DNA from: Tenericutes bacterium MO-XQ
GTDB lineage: Bacteria > Bacillota_I > Bacilli_A > Acholeplasmatales > Acholeplasmataceae
DNA length: 64,000 nt
Direction of reading: 5' to 3'
Assembly (NCBI GenBank): GCA_002838185.1
Contig: CP017948.1
Location: forward strand, 558,001 to 622,000
Shown here: positions 16,342-25,247 of the stretch, piece by piece
How positions within the stretch are numbered: the first letter of the stretch is position 1
How the letters are laid out: each line of letters starts with the position of its first letter
Translations under genes and position numbers: made by a program
The notes under the pieces: model-generated
The model's database searches: none
What the model was told of the DNA's origin: nothing
The model's input: the letters and a program-made list of their open reading frames with translations, nothing else

Positions 16342-18264
16342 ATGGGTATAGCAAAAATTAAGCTTATTGATATTACATCCAATACAACTCATTTAGATCC
16401 CGTTTTGTCAAGGTTTGTCGACTTGAGGGAATTTCATCCGGTATTAGCCAGTGAAATTTTAGAACGTGTTCATGGGTCAACATCTTTTGTTGCAGAAAAT
16501 CCATGTCAACCACTCTTACAAGAGTTAGATGAAATTGAGAAAAAATATGATTTAAATCTTCCGGATACTGAAGTAAGAGATTATAATTATGATTTTAGTG
16601 AAATGTATGATTATATGTCTCAAATTAAAGAAAGTCTAGGCGAAGAAGTTAATCGTATTAAAGAACTTGAGGATCATATAAGAAAATATAAAGATGCACT
16701 GATTCAAGTGAAACATATCGAAAGTTTAGATATTCCACTTGATGATTTATTCGCATGTGAGTTTGTCTCAATCAGATTTGGTAGACTTCCAAATGATAGT
16801 GTAGAAAAATTAAGATTTTTCCAATCTAGACCATTTGTCTTTAAGTCATTTAATACTGATGCGAACAATAGTTGGTGTATGTACTATACAACGGATGAAT
16901 ATAAGCGTGAAGTAGATAATATCTTTTCATCATTATTCTTTGAAAGAATTTTCATTCCAGATTTTGTACATGGACGACCTAAAGAAGCTGCAAAAGCTTT
17001 AGAAGAAGAAATCAAACAAGCACAAAAGATGATTGATAATTATAAATCAGATATTTACGATATCTCATGTGGATGTAGCAATCGACTAGCTTGTATCAAA
17101 TCAGAATTATTATTTCTAAACCGTACGTTTGAAGCTAAAAAATATGTTGTTGGACTTGGTGATAAATTCACAATATCAGGCTTTGTTGAAGAACATAATG
17201 TTCCAAGAATACAAGCTGCATTCGAAGATATGAAAGATACTGTGGAAATTGAAGTTCAAGAAGCAGATAGCGATAAGCGTATTACGCCACCAACGAAACT
17301 TAAAAATGGTTGGTTCTCTAAACCGTTTGGGCTTTTCGTTGAGATGTATGGGTTACCTGGATATAAAGATATCGATCCAACTCCATTTGTCGCAATCACC
17401 TATTCATTACTGTTTGGTATGATGTTTGGTGATTTAGGTCAAGGACTTGTACTGATGCTTATTGGTTGGTTACTCTATAAGTATAAAGGCATGAGATTAG
17501 GTGCTGTTGGTGTTAGAATCGGATTATCATCCGCAATTTTCGGACTTATCTATGGATCGGTCTTTGGAAATGAAGAACTTCTTAACCCGCTATTCCATGC
17601 ATTAGGATTTGAAGAAAAACCGATACATGTTATGGATTCCAATTTTACAATGACGTTATTGATTGCAGCAATTGGCATAGGGGCTACCTTAATCTTAATT
17701 GCAATGATCTTCAATATCATTACGTTGATCAGGAAGAAACATTATGCAGAACTCATTGCATCGCATAACGGACTTGCAGGATTCACACTATATGGATTTA
17801 TATTAGTGGGTGTAGTTTTACAAATGGGACTTTTAATTCCTGTGTTTAATCCAATAACCATTGGTATATTCGTAGGTATTCCTATGTTACTTATTTTCTT
17901 CAAAGAACCGATTGAAAGAAAGTTCCATGGACACAAGATGTTTCCAACTGGATTTGGCGGATTCTTTGTAGAAGGATTCTTTGAACTTTTTGAAATCGTA
18001 CTATCTTATGTAACAAATACAATGTCATTCTTACGTGTTGGTGGATTTATTTTATCCCATGCTGGTATGATGTTGGTTGTGATGAGCTTAATGGAAATGG
18101 TCGGCGGAGCAGGAAGCATTGTCGTCTTAATCTTTGGTAACATTTTCGTTATGGCTTTAGAAGGTATGATTGTTGGTATTCAAGTATTAAGACTTGAGTT
18201 TTATGAAATGTTTTCTCGTTATTACGAAGGTAATGGCGTTGCGTTTAACGCTTTAAATTTATAA
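16342..18264 (+). CDS. ntpI: V-type ATPase membrane subunit I (a-like)
   Basis: A 640-residue subunit I, the stator that provides the ion half-channels. Residues 1-330 form the cytosolic arm with coiled-coil parts (EEVNRIKELEDHIRKYKDAL, and a second near 220). About eight membrane segments fill 345-640. PFVAITYSLLFGMMFGDLGQG is the conserved first membrane region, and NTMSFLRVGGF carries the essential channel Arg next to the K-ring carboxylate. It is flanked by C and K with 10- and 19-base gaps and strong GGAGG sites. Confidence 0.95.
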   Translation: MGIAKIKLIDITSNTTHLDPVLSRFVDLREFHPVLASEILERVHGSTSFVAENPCQPLLQELDEIEKKYDLNLPDTEVRDYNYDFSEMYDYMSQIKESLGEEVNRIKELEDHIRKYKDALIQVKHIESLDIPLDDLFACEFVSIRFGRLPNDSVEKLRFFQSRPFVFKSFNTDANNSWCMYYTTDEYKREVDNIFSSLFFERIFIPDFVHGRPKEAAKALEEEIKQAQKMIDNYKSDIYDISCGCSNRLACIKSELLFLNRTFEAKKYVVGLGDKFTISGFVEEHNVPRIQAAFEDMKDTVEIEVQEADSDKRITPPTKLKNGWFSKPFGLFVEMYGLPGYKDIDPTPFVAITYSLLFGMMFGDLGQGLVLMLIGWLLYKYKGMRLGAVGVRIGLSSAIFGLIYGSVFGNEELLNPLFHALGFEEKPIHVMDSNFTMTLLIAAIGIGATLILIAMIFNIITLIRKKHYAELIASHNGLAGFTLYGFILVGVVLQMGLLIPVFNPITIGIFVGIPMLLIFFKEPIERKFHGHKMFPTGFGGFFVEGFFELFEIVLSYVTNTMSFLRVGGFILSHAGMMLVVMSLMEMVGGAGSIVVLIFGNIFVMALEGMIVGIQVLRLEFYEMFSRYYEGNGVAFNALNL

Positions 18265-18283
18265 TTATTGGAGGATTAGAAAG

Positions 18284-18736
18284 ATGTATTTAAGTTTAGT
18301 AGAAATTATATTACCATTATTATTAGTTGTTTTAATTACTTTGCCTTTGATTAAAGTATTTAAAGGAGAAGTCAGTGCAAAATCTGCAAAAAGTAGATTG
18401 TTAACGCACATTGCAGGATTTTTTACAGTCATCGTATTTGTATTAGTAATGCAAATGGTGATTAGCCCTAGAGTATTTGCTGCTGAAGATACTGGCGCAA
18501 CATCAATTGTTGGTACCATGGCACAAGGGTTAGGATTCTTAAGTGCTGCACTTGCTACTGGTATGTCAGCATTAGGTGCTGGTATTGCCGTTGCTGCAGC
18601 TGCTCCAGCTGCTATTGGTGCATTTTCTGAAAATGAAAAGAACTTTGGTAAATCACTGATTTTCGTTGCACTTGGTGAAGGGGTTGCGATTTACGGATTA
18701 TTAATTTCAATCTTAATTATTAATAACTTAGGATAA
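18284..18736 (+). CDS. ntpK: V-type ATPase proteolipid subunit K with extra N-terminal helices
   Basis: A 150-residue ring subunit. Only the last 75 residues form the ion-carrying hairpin: helix 1 with GLGFLSAALATGMSALGAG, loop FSENEKNF, and helix 2 with ALGEGVAIYGL, where Glu132 is the ion carboxylate. The first 65 residues hold two additional hydrophobic helices (5-25 and 42-62) ending in FAAEDTG, which could be an uncleaved pair or a signal-like leader. Enterococcus NtpK has two full hairpins, and Thermus has one hairpin plus a simple signal peptide, so this layout is unusual. The carboxylate is followed by Gly, not Ser/Thr; ion choice cannot be settled from this. Confidence 0.9.
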   Translation: MYLSLVEIILPLLLVVLITLPLIKVFKGEVSAKSAKSRLLTHIAGFFTVIVFVLVMQMVISPRVFAAEDTGATSIVGTMAQGLGFLSAALATGMSALGAGIAVAAAAPAAIGAFSENEKNFGKSLIFVALGEGVAIYGLLISILIINNLG

Positions 18737-18755
18737 TTTAGAGAGAAGGATTTTT

Positions 18756-19064
18756 ATGAAATTTTTCTTGTTATCGGACAATGTAGATAGTCTTGTGGGT
18801 ATGAGACTTGTTGGCATTGACGGTGTTGTAGTTCACGAAAAAAAAGAATTTTTAAGAGCACTGGAAGACGCATTAGAAGATCCATCAATTGCGGTTATTT
18901 TAGTGACGACAAAATTAGTTGAACTAGCACCTCAAGTCATTTCAGAGTTGAAGCTTACCCAACCAAGACAACTCATTGTAGAAATTCCTGACAGACATGG
19001 TGGAGCAGGTATTGGTGAAGCAATTGACCGATATGTCTCTGAAGCCATCGGCGTCAAGTTATGA
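18756..19064 (+). CDS. ntpG: V-type ATPase subunit F (central stalk)
   Basis: A 102-residue subunit F (NtpG in Enterococcus naming), a small Rossmann-like protein of the rotor shaft that pairs with subunit D. Family features are the start MKFFLLSDNVDSLVGMRLVGIDG, the central strand IAVILVTTKLV and the C-terminal IPDRHGGAGIGEAIDRYVSEAIG. Length is normal. Its TGA stop is part of the ribosome site of the next gene. Confidence 0.9.
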   Translation: MKFFLLSDNVDSLVGMRLVGIDGVVVHEKKEFLRALEDALEDPSIAVILVTTKLVELAPQVISELKLTQPRQLIVEIPDRHGGAGIGEAIDRYVSEAIGVKL

Positions 19065-19074
19065 GGTGAGGATA

Positions 19075-19680
19075 TTGGCATATTATAATGAAGACCAGCT
19101 TTACCGTTATTTTGATAAGGCTATAAAAAAAGAAGCAGGCAAAAGAATTGATCAACTCCGTAAGGAAATCGATTATTTGTATGCAAAAGAAATGAAAAAA
19201 ATTAAAGAAGACTTGTTGTTAAAGAAAAATCTTGAACTTAATAAGGCACTTAGAGAGCTTCAAGTTGAATATCAAGATCAAATCAATCAAATTGGTGTTG
19301 GATTTGATGAAAAACTCATCAAAGAAAGAACGTTTATGGTGAACTTTATTTATCAAAGCGTTTTAATTAAACTTGGTGATTTCATTCAAACAAAAGAGTA
19401 TGACCAATTAATGACTGAAAAGATTAAACAACTCAATGATTTTGTGAAAAATAAGAAAGTCGTTTTCAATATATCTGAAAATGATGAACGTATCAGCAAA
19501 GTGATTGAAAAAGTCATGACTTCAACATTTGAGATTAAAGTTTCACATCATATCCACTTAGGTGGCTTTTTAGCTGAGGTTCCATCAGATAAAATTGAAA
19601 TTGATGAAACATTAGATACTAGATTTAATGAAAGAAAAGCATGGTTCTATAAGAATTCTAAGCTTTTCATTAGACGATAG
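19075..19680 (+). CDS. ntpE: V-type ATPase subunit E (peripheral stalk)
   Basis: A 201-residue subunit E: a long N-terminal helix (residues 1-90, rich in Lys and Glu) that pairs with the coiled-coil stalk subunit, then a globular head with VSHHIHLGGFLAEVPSDKIEIDETLDTRF, the family end. An upstream reading extends 26 codons into the F gene, but the best start is the TTG at 19075, 4 bases after GAGGTGAG (19063-19070). The GTG at 19066 overlaps that site and is less likely. Subunit A begins 9 bases after the stop. Confidence 0.9.
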   Translation: MAYYNEDQLYRYFDKAIKKEAGKRIDQLRKEIDYLYAKEMKKIKEDLLLKKNLELNKALRELQVEYQDQINQIGVGFDEKLIKERTFMVNFIYQSVLIKLGDFIQTKEYDQLMTEKIKQLNDFVKNKKVVFNISENDERISKVIEKVMTSTFEIKVSHHIHLGGFLAEVPSDKIEIDETLDTRFNERKAWFYKNSKLFIRR

Positions 19681-19689
19681 GAGGTAACC

Positions 19690-21441
19690 ATGACAAACAA
19701 TCAAATTTATTCGATTAACGGTCCTGTTGTTACCGTAAAAAATGCTACCGTTTTTCAAATGTTAGAAATGGTTTATGTTGGAAAACAAAAACTATTAGGT
19801 GAAGTTATTTCTATTAGTAAAGAAAAAACAACCATCCAAGTCTATGAAGATACAACAGGATTAATTCCTGGTGAACCTGTTTATGCAACAGGTGAACCCA
19901 TCTCAGCTTTACTTGGACCAGGGTTATTAACTAATATTTTTGATGGTATTGAAAGACCACTTAAAGATATCGCTGCAAAAGAAGGTATTTATATTCCAAT
20001 AGGTAGTGATGTTGAATCACTTGATAGACATCAAGCTTGGGATGTAAAACTTTCAGTAAAAAAAGGCGACCACATCAAATTTGGTGATGTTTATGCAACC
20101 ATCCAAGAAACTAAGATGATTGAACATCGTTTGATGGTACCACAAGGTTTTGATGGCAAGGTTGTTGATGTAAAAAAAGATGGTTCATATAAACTTTATG
20201 ACAGCATTGTTAAAACAGAAGATATGTATGGCAACATTCATGAACTGAACTTATGTCAAAAATGGCCAATCAAAACACCTAGACCAGTTAAAAGAAGATT
20301 ATCTTTATCTAAACCATTAATTAGTGGACAACGTGTAATTGATACACTTTTTCCAATTGCTAAAGGTGGGACTGCAGCAGTTCCAGGTGGATTTGGTACA
20401 GGAAAAACCATGATGCAGCATCAATTTGCAAAATGGTGTGATGCAGATATTATTGTTTATGTAGGTTGTGGTGAACGTGGTAATGAAATGACACAAGTTC
20501 TAGAAGAATTTAGTGAACTGATTGACCCACGTACTAATAAACCATTATTGGAAAGAACTGTACTGATTGCAAATACGTCAAATATGCCGGTTGCAGCCAG
20601 AGAAGCAAGTATCTATACTGGTGTTGCGATTGCTGAATACTATCGCGATATGGGTTATCATGTCGCTGTTATGGCTGATTCTACATCAAGATGGGCAGAA
20701 GCACTAAGAGAAATCAGTGGACGATTAGAAGAAATGCCTGCTGAAGAAGGATTCCCAGCTTATTTACCATCACGTATTTCCCAGTTTTATGAACGTGCTG
20801 GATATATGGAAACGTTAAATAAACGTGAAGGATCTGTAACCATCATTGGTGCAGTATCTCCTCAAGGTGCAGATTTCTCTGAACCAGTAACTCAAAATAC
20901 AAAACGTTTTGTTAGAAGTTTTTGGGCATTAGATAAGCAATTAGCGTATGCTAGACATTATGCAGCAATCAACTGGAATACCAGTTATTCAGAATATGTC
21001 TTAGATCTATCTAAATGGTACGATCAAAACGTAGGATCATCATTTTTACAAAATAGAAAAGGCATCATGGCTTTACTTGCTGAAGAAAATAAACTATTAG
21101 AAATTGTTAAACTTATTGGTGCTGATGTATTACCTGATGATCAAAAACTAGTCATTGAAATTGGTAAAGTGATTAGACAGGGATACTTACAACAAAACGC
21201 TTTCCATAAAGATGATACTTATGTACCATTAGAAAAACAAAATCATATGATGGAAGTCATTTTATATCTATATCAAAAAGCTAAGAATTTTGTGGATGAA
21301 GGTAAGTCGTTAAACTTACTTACTGAAACAGGGATCTTCGATCAAGTCATTAAGATGAAATATGATGTTCCAAATGACCAATTAGAAATGTTCGATCAAT
21401 ACTTCAAAAATATTGATAAGATCATTAAACGCATTAAGTAA
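19690..21441 (+). CDS. ntpA: V-type ATPase catalytic subunit A
   Basis: A 583-residue catalytic subunit. The P-loop is GGFGTGKT (233-240). The non-homologous region that marks V/A-type A subunits lies between about 110 and 190. CGERGNEMTQVLEEF and MADSTSRWAEALREISGRLEEMPAEEGFPAYL are family signatures, including the catalytic Glu in the CGERGNE motif. It hydrolyses or makes ATP in the A3B3 head. GGAGG precedes ATG 19690. The length is typical. Confidence 0.98.
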   Translation: MTNNQIYSINGPVVTVKNATVFQMLEMVYVGKQKLLGEVISISKEKTTIQVYEDTTGLIPGEPVYATGEPISALLGPGLLTNIFDGIERPLKDIAAKEGIYIPIGSDVESLDRHQAWDVKLSVKKGDHIKFGDVYATIQETKMIEHRLMVPQGFDGKVVDVKKDGSYKLYDSIVKTEDMYGNIHELNLCQKWPIKTPRPVKRRLSLSKPLISGQRVIDTLFPIAKGGTAAVPGGFGTGKTMMQHQFAKWCDADIIVYVGCGERGNEMTQVLEEFSELIDPRTNKPLLERTVLIANTSNMPVAAREASIYTGVAIAEYYRDMGYHVAVMADSTSRWAEALREISGRLEEMPAEEGFPAYLPSRISQFYERAGYMETLNKREGSVTIIGAVSPQGADFSEPVTQNTKRFVRSFWALDKQLAYARHYAAINWNTSYSEYVLDLSKWYDQNVGSSFLQNRKGIMALLAEENKLLEIVKLIGADVLPDDQKLVIEIGKVIRQGYLQQNAFHKDDTYVPLEKQNHMMEVILYLYQKAKNFVDEGKSLNLLTETGIFDQVIKMKYDVPNDQLEMFDQYFKNIDKIIKRIK

Positions 21442-21453
21442 GGAGGGATCAAA

Positions 21454-22902
21454 TTGAATCTCCAATATATAGGATTAGATGAGATTAATGGACCCTTAAT
21501 CTTTTTAGATGATGTTGAAGGTGTTGGATTTGAGGAAATGGTTGAAATCAAGCTTTCAAATCAATCTTCAAGATTTGGACGTGTTGTTCAAATCGAAGGT
21601 AAAAGAGTTGCTATTCAAGTTTTTGAAGGCACACAAAATATCTCACTAACAAATACAAAAACTAAATTTCAAGGACATCCTGTTGAAATGGCGCTTTCTA
21701 AAGAAATTTTAGGAAGAACATTTAATGGTTCTGGACGTCCAATTGATGGACTCGGTGAAGTTTATATTGATGAAACAAGAAATATCAACGGACATCCACT
21801 TAATCCAGTAGCAAGAGTTTATCCAAGAAACTACATTCAAACAGGTGTATCAAGTATTGATGCACTAACAACTTTGATTCGTGGACAAAAATTACCGATT
21901 TTTTCTGGATCAGGTATGCCACATAATGAACTTGCAGTTCAAATTGTTAAACAAGCAAAAATTGCTGAAGAAGAAGGCGATAATTTTTGTATCGTATTCG
22001 CCGCAATGGGTGTGAAAAACGACGTTGCAGACTACTTTAGAAGACAATTTGAAGAAGCTGGAGTTATGCATAAAGTCGTGATGTTTTTAAATCTTTCTAA
22101 TGAGCCGATCATTGAAAGAACATTAACACCTAGATTTGCATTAACAGCTGCTGAATACCTAGCTTACAAGCATGATATGCATGTTTTAGCTATCTTAACT
22201 GATGTGACTTCATATTGTGAAGCATTAAGAGAATTCTCTAGTTCTAAAGGAGAAATTCCAGGACGTAAAGGATATCCAGGATATTTATATTCTGACTTAG
22301 CATCTTTATATGAACGTGCAGGAATTGTTAATGGTGCAAAAGGATCAGTAACACAAATTCCAATTTTAACAATGCCAAATGATGATATTACGCATCCAGT
22401 ACCTGACTTAACAGGATATATTACTGAGGGACAAATCGTTTTAAGTAGAGACTTAAATCAAGTAGGTGTCTACCCACCAGTAGGTGTTCTACCTTCATTA
22501 TCAAGACTGATGAAAGATGGTATTGGTGATGGGTATACAAGAGTTGACCATTCAGCAGTAGCAAACCAACTTTTCGCATCTTATGCACAAGTTCAAGATG
22601 CTAGAAGTCTAGCTTCTGTTATCGGTGAAGATGAACTAAGCCCTATTGATAGACAGTATATCGAATTTGGTAAATTATTTGAAAAACATTTCTTAGACCA
22701 AGGGTTTGAAACTAATAGACATATGATTGATACACTTGATCTTGGCTGGGATTTATTATCAGTATTGCCAAAAGAAGAATTACATCGTGTTGATGAAGCT
22801 TATTTGAAAAAACATTATAACCATCAACGTGCTGTAGAAAGATTTAATATCATTAATAAACCAATCATCCGCGAACTTAGAGGAGATGAGCGTTATGAAT
22901 GA
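21454..22902 (+). CDS. ntpB: V-type ATPase regulatory subunit B
   Basis: A 482-residue non-catalytic subunit B. It lacks a Walker A lysine, as expected: the equivalent stretch reads [13 protein letters not shown]. Family marks are [68 protein letters not shown] and the [23 protein letters not shown] stretch. The start is a TTG at 21454, 7 bases after AGGAGGG. The end overlaps the D gene by 8 bases. Confidence 0.97.
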   Translation: MNLQYIGLDEINGPLIFLDDVEGVGFEEMVEIKLSNQSSRFGRVVQIEGKRVAIQVFEGTQNISLTNTKTKFQGHPVEMALSKEILGRTFNGSGRPIDGLGEVYIDETRNINGHPLNPVARVYPRNYIQTGVSSIDALTTLIRGQKLPIFSGSGMPHNELAVQIVKQAKIAEEEGDNFCIVFAAMGVKNDVADYFRRQFEEAGVMHKVVMFLNLSNEPIIERTLTPRFALTAAEYLAYKHDMHVLAILTDVTSYCEALREFSSSKGEIPGRKGYPGYLYSDLASLYERAGIVNGAKGSVTQIPILTMPNDDITHPVPDLTGYITEGQIVLSRDLNQVGVYPPVGVLPSLSRLMKDGIGDGYTRVDHSAVANQLFASYAQVQDARSLASVIGEDELSPIDRQYIEFGKLFEKHFLDQGFETNRHMIDTLDLGWDLLSVLPKEELHRVDEAYLKKHYNHQRAVERFNIINKPIIRELRGDERYE

Positions 22903-23533
22903 TCAAATATTTCCAACCAAGGGAAATTTGATGACGTTACAAAAATCTAATGAGCTTGCTAAAAAAGGGTTTGAACTCATGGATCGAAAAAGAAATATCT
23001 TGATTCGTGAAATGATGAGTATGCTCGATGATGTTAAACAACTGCGTGATGAAATATCAGATACATATGCAAAAGCGTATCAAGCACTTCAAGAAGCGAA
23101 TATCACTTTAGGTATCGTTTCAGATATCGCAAAATCAATTCCAATTGATTCAGGATTAAGTGTTACATATCGATCAGTGATGGGTGTTGAGATTCCAAAA
23201 GTTTCTCATCAATATCAACCCGTTAAGATTACATATGGTATTGGTTCAACCAATACGAAATTTGACTACGCTTATAAAATGTTTCAAAAGGTAAGAGATT
23301 TAACCGTTAAATTAGCAGAAATTGATAATGCAGCATATCGTCTTGCAAATGCGATTAGAAAAGCGCAAAAACGTGCAAACGCGTTAGAAAATGTTGTGAT
23401 TCCAAAATTTCAAGCGAACATTAAATACATCACGGAAGTTTTAGAAGAAAAAGATCGAGAAGCTTTCACAAGACAAAAAGTAATTAAGAATAACCAAGAT
23501 AAAAAGAAAACATTAAAAGAAGAACTGCACTAA
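22895..23533 (+). CDS. ntpD: V-type ATPase subunit D (rotor shaft)
   Basis: A 212-residue subunit D, the coiled-coil shaft that rotates in the A3B3 head. N-terminal [30 protein letters not shown] and C-terminal [25 protein letters not shown] match the two long helices of the family. An ATG at 22886 is also in frame, but it directly abuts AGGAG (22881-22885); the ATG at 22895 with 9-base spacing fits better. It is the last gene of the operon. Its stop lies inside the terminator hairpin, which is also the target site of the IS element. Confidence 0.94.
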   Translation: MNDQIFPTKGNLMTLQKSNELAKKGFELMDRKRNILIREMMSMLDDVKQLRDEISDTYAKAYQALQEANITLGIVSDIAKSIPIDSGLSVTYRSVMGVEIPKVSHQYQPVKITYGIGSTNTKFDYAYKMFQKVRDLTVKLAEIDNAAYRLANAIRKAQKRANALENVVIPKFQANIKYITEVLEEKDREAFTRQKVIKNNQDKKKTLKEELH

Positions 23534-23543
23534 CGTGCAGTTT
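23522..23543 (+). repeat. Left copy of the 22-bp target duplication (V-ATPase terminator hairpin)
   Basis: GAACTGCACTAACGTGCAGTTT is identical to 25248-25269. It is a 9-bp stem-loop (AAACTGCAC-type arms) and contains the ntpD stop. On this side the hairpin is followed by the IS end and no longer by a T-tract. Confidence 0.92.
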
Positions 23544-23573
23544 CAGACTGTAGACAAAAACAGTTTTTTAAGA

Positions 23574-23604
23574 AGAATATCTCATTTTGAGATGTTCTTT
23601 TTTT
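23574..23604 (+). terminator. Terminator just inside the left IS end
   Basis: An 11-bp stem (23574-23584 with 23588-23598, one G-U pair) and 3-base loop are followed by seven T residues (23598-23604). It faces transcripts coming from the V-ATPase operon and could replace the operon terminator whose T-tract was separated by the insertion. Confidence 0.85.
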
Positions 23605-23659
23605 GTTTGAGTATAAAAAAAAGAGTTTTTCACTCAATTCCAGTCAAATCGCAGATATA

Positions 23660-25006
23660 TTACCACATGATTGTGGCTAACTTTTTCAAATTGTACATAC
23701 TTAAAATCATGAAGCTTCGATCCTCATTTTTCCTAAGTCCTCTAAGAAACGTAAATCCCAGACAATGATTCATTTTTGAAATTCCAAACACCCTTTCAAC
23801 TGATGTTTTTCTTTTCGGATATACCTCTTTGCCAATCTCAGATAGTCGAATCAGTTTAGCTTCTTCACTATCTGCTTCATAAAAATGTCTTAGTATCACT
23901 TTTGTTTTCTGATTTGTACACTGAGTCTTAAAAGGACAATTTAAACAATCTTTCGTTTTTGTTTTATATGCTTTATAGCCTTGTTTGTTGGTACCTCTAT
24001 AAGTTAAGACTTTTTCATTTGGACAAACATAATAATCATGAAGTTCAATATATTTGAATCTATGTTTTGTAAAATATAATATATTGGATGATCCACCAGC
24101 ACCTTTTCTTCCTTTAGGTCTTTTATAGGGAATCACAGGCTTAACACCTCGTTTAAATAATTCATGAAGTAATACTGGATGATCATACCCTGAATCCATA
24201 ACTGCCATGTCAACTTCTTCATGAGCTTCTATATAATTAATGACTGTTTCCAGTCCAGTTTGACTATCGTGTAAGTTACCTGGAAATACTTGAGATGCTA
24301 ATACCCATCCGTTTTCATCACTAATCACTTGGTTACTATAGGCTAACTGTCTTTCTTTCTCACCTTTATGAAACATGCCACAGTCCGGATCAGTAAGGCT
24401 CTTTGTTACTTTTTTAGCTTCGTTGAAATCTATTTCTTTTTTGCCTTCTTCAACTCTAACTTCATTGATTTCTGTTTGTAGAGATTCTACATACCGGTTC
24501 GTTGAATCATTGATGATAATGTCATTGACTTGTCTTTTATTTGCATATGCCTTAATATGTGTTGCATCGACAAATATATTATCCATTTTGACAAGCTTTA
24601 ATTTCATGGCTTGATATAAAATCGTATTAAAGATCTCTTCAAAAACAGAAGTGCCTTCAAAACGACGTACATAGTTTTTCCCAAAGGTTGAAAAGTGTGG
24701 AACGACATCATTAAAATCGTATCCTAAAAACCATCGATATGCAGCATTAACTTCGATTTCTTCAATTGTTCTTCTCATGGATCTAATGTTAAATAAATAC
24801 TGAATAAAGACAATCTTAAATAAAATGACTGGGTCTATAGATGGTCTTCCCATATCATCTGCGTATAAATTTTCTACAATATCATAAATAAAACTGAAAT
24901 CAATCGCTTTATCTATTTTTCTAACTAGATGATTGTTTGGAACGAGTTTATCCATGTCCATGATGAAGATGTTTTCGCGATTGTTTATTTGATGTTTTGT
25001 TAACAT
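23660..25006 (-). CDS. IS1182-family transposase (DDE)
   Basis: A 448-residue transposase. The N-terminal part (DUF772-like) contains LVPNNHLVRKIDKAIDF and DDMGRPSIDPVILFKIVFIQYL. The DDE residues fit D in IFVDATHIKAYANKR, D in MDSGYDHPVL and E in KTSVERVFG. A CPNEK...CLNCPFKTQC cysteine cluster lies near the C-terminus, typical of this family. The frame is complete with no stop or frameshift, so it may be active. The ribosome site is AAAGGTTGGTGA before the ATG at 25006. The 240-base leader holds the structured elements listed separately. Confidence 0.95.
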   Translation of the reverse strand: MLTKHQINNRENIFIMDMDKLVPNNHLVRKIDKAIDFSFIYDIVENLYADDMGRPSIDPVILFKIVFIQYLFNIRSMRRTIEEIEVNAAYRWFLGYDFNDVVPHFSTFGKNYVRRFEGTSVFEEIFNTILYQAMKLKLVKMDNIFVDATHIKAYANKRQVNDIIINDSTNRYVESLQTEINEVRVEEGKKEIDFNEAKKVTKSLTDPDCGMFHKGEKERQLAYSNQVISDENGWVLASQVFPGNLHDSQTGLETVINYIEAHEEVDMAVMDSGYDHPVLLHELFKRGVKPVIPYKRPKGRKGAGGSSNILYFTKHRFKYIELHDYYVCPNEKVLTYRGTNKQGYKAYKTKTKDCLNCPFKTQCTNQKTKVILRHFYEADSEEAKLIRLSEIGKEVYPKRKTSVERVFGISKMNHCLGFTFLRGLRKNEDRSFMILSMYNLKKLATIMW

Positions 25007-25039
25007 GAAATCACCAACCTTTGTTATTATTTTACCATG

Positions 25040-25065
25040 TTACCTATATATTTATATATAGGTAA
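25040..25065 (-). repeat. Perfect hairpin in the transposase leader
   Basis: TTACCTATATA (25040-25050) and TATATAGGTAA (25055-25065) form an 11-bp perfect stem with a TTTA loop, 33 bases upstream of the transposase ATG. No T-run follows on either strand, so it is not a terminator. It could be a binding site or a translation-blocking hairpin. Confidence 0.6.
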
Positions 25066-25080
25066 AAGTAACTTTTGTAT

Positions 25081-25177
25081 AAAAAAAAGAAGATCAGAAG
25101 CGGACGTGGGTCTATTAAGTAGTTCTATCTACACCGATTTTTAGTAGTCTATGCTACAAGTGACCAAACTGATCTTC
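25081..25177 (-). ncRNA. Branched structured leader RNA ending in a terminator, IS transposase leader
   Basis: Read on the minus strand, a closing helix GAAGATCAG/CTGATCTTC (25177-25169 with 25097-25089) is followed by eight T residues (25088-25081), a terminator signature. Its loop is not random: GGTC/GACC (25165-25162 with 25112-25109) encloses two similar hairpins with GTAG/CTAC stems (25157-25144 and 25132-25119), a three-way or cloverleaf-like shape. It lies between the IS right end and the transposase start, so it could attenuate transposase transcription or be a small RNA. I do not recognise a known class. Confidence 0.5.
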
Positions 25178-25202
25178 ATATTCATATTTTATAATAATTT
25201 TT

Positions 25203-25231
25203 AAAAAAATACCATATCCTCAGATACGGTA
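25203..25231 (-). terminator. Read-in terminator just inside the right IS end
   Basis: On the minus strand TACCGTATC (25231-25223), loop TGAG and GATATGGTA (25218-25210) form a 9-bp stem with one G-T pair, followed by seven T residues (25209-25203). It would block transcripts entering the transposase from outside the element. Confidence 0.8.
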
Positions 25232-25247
25232 CTTTGTCTACAGCCTG

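Larger units (their letters stand above)
23544..25247 (-). mobile_element. Complete IS1182-family insertion sequence (1,704 bp)
   Basis: The element is bounded by imperfect inverted repeats: left CAGACTGTAGACAAA (23544-23558) and right, read inward on the minus strand, CAGGCTGTAGACAAA (25247-25233), with one mismatch. A 22-bp direct repeat flanks it. It carries one intact DDE transposase on the minus strand. The IS1182 family is known to target palindromes with long, variable duplications, which fits. The perfect duplication and intact ORF suggest a recent insertion. Inside each end lies a terminator (23574-23604 plus strand; 25203-25231 minus strand), which insulates the element and the neighbours. 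Confidence 0.93.

Noticed and set aside
18997-19074. Upstream extension of ntpE into ntpG
   Set aside because: It would overlap a conserved gene by 68 bases; TTG 19075 follows GAGGTGAG directly.
23535-23768. Plus-strand open frame crossing the left IS end
   Set aside because: It spans the junction and the antisense end of the transposase, with no ribosome site; an accident of the insertion.
24375-24614. Plus-strand open frame inside the transposase
   Set aside because: It is antisense to a clear DDE transposase and shows no recognisable features.
25081-25247. T-box, group II intron or transposon guide RNA in the IS leader
   Set aside because: No AGGGUGGNACCGCG T-box sequence, no intron domain V-like GNGC hairpin, and guide RNAs are linked to IS200/IS605 nucleases, not to an IS1182 transposase.
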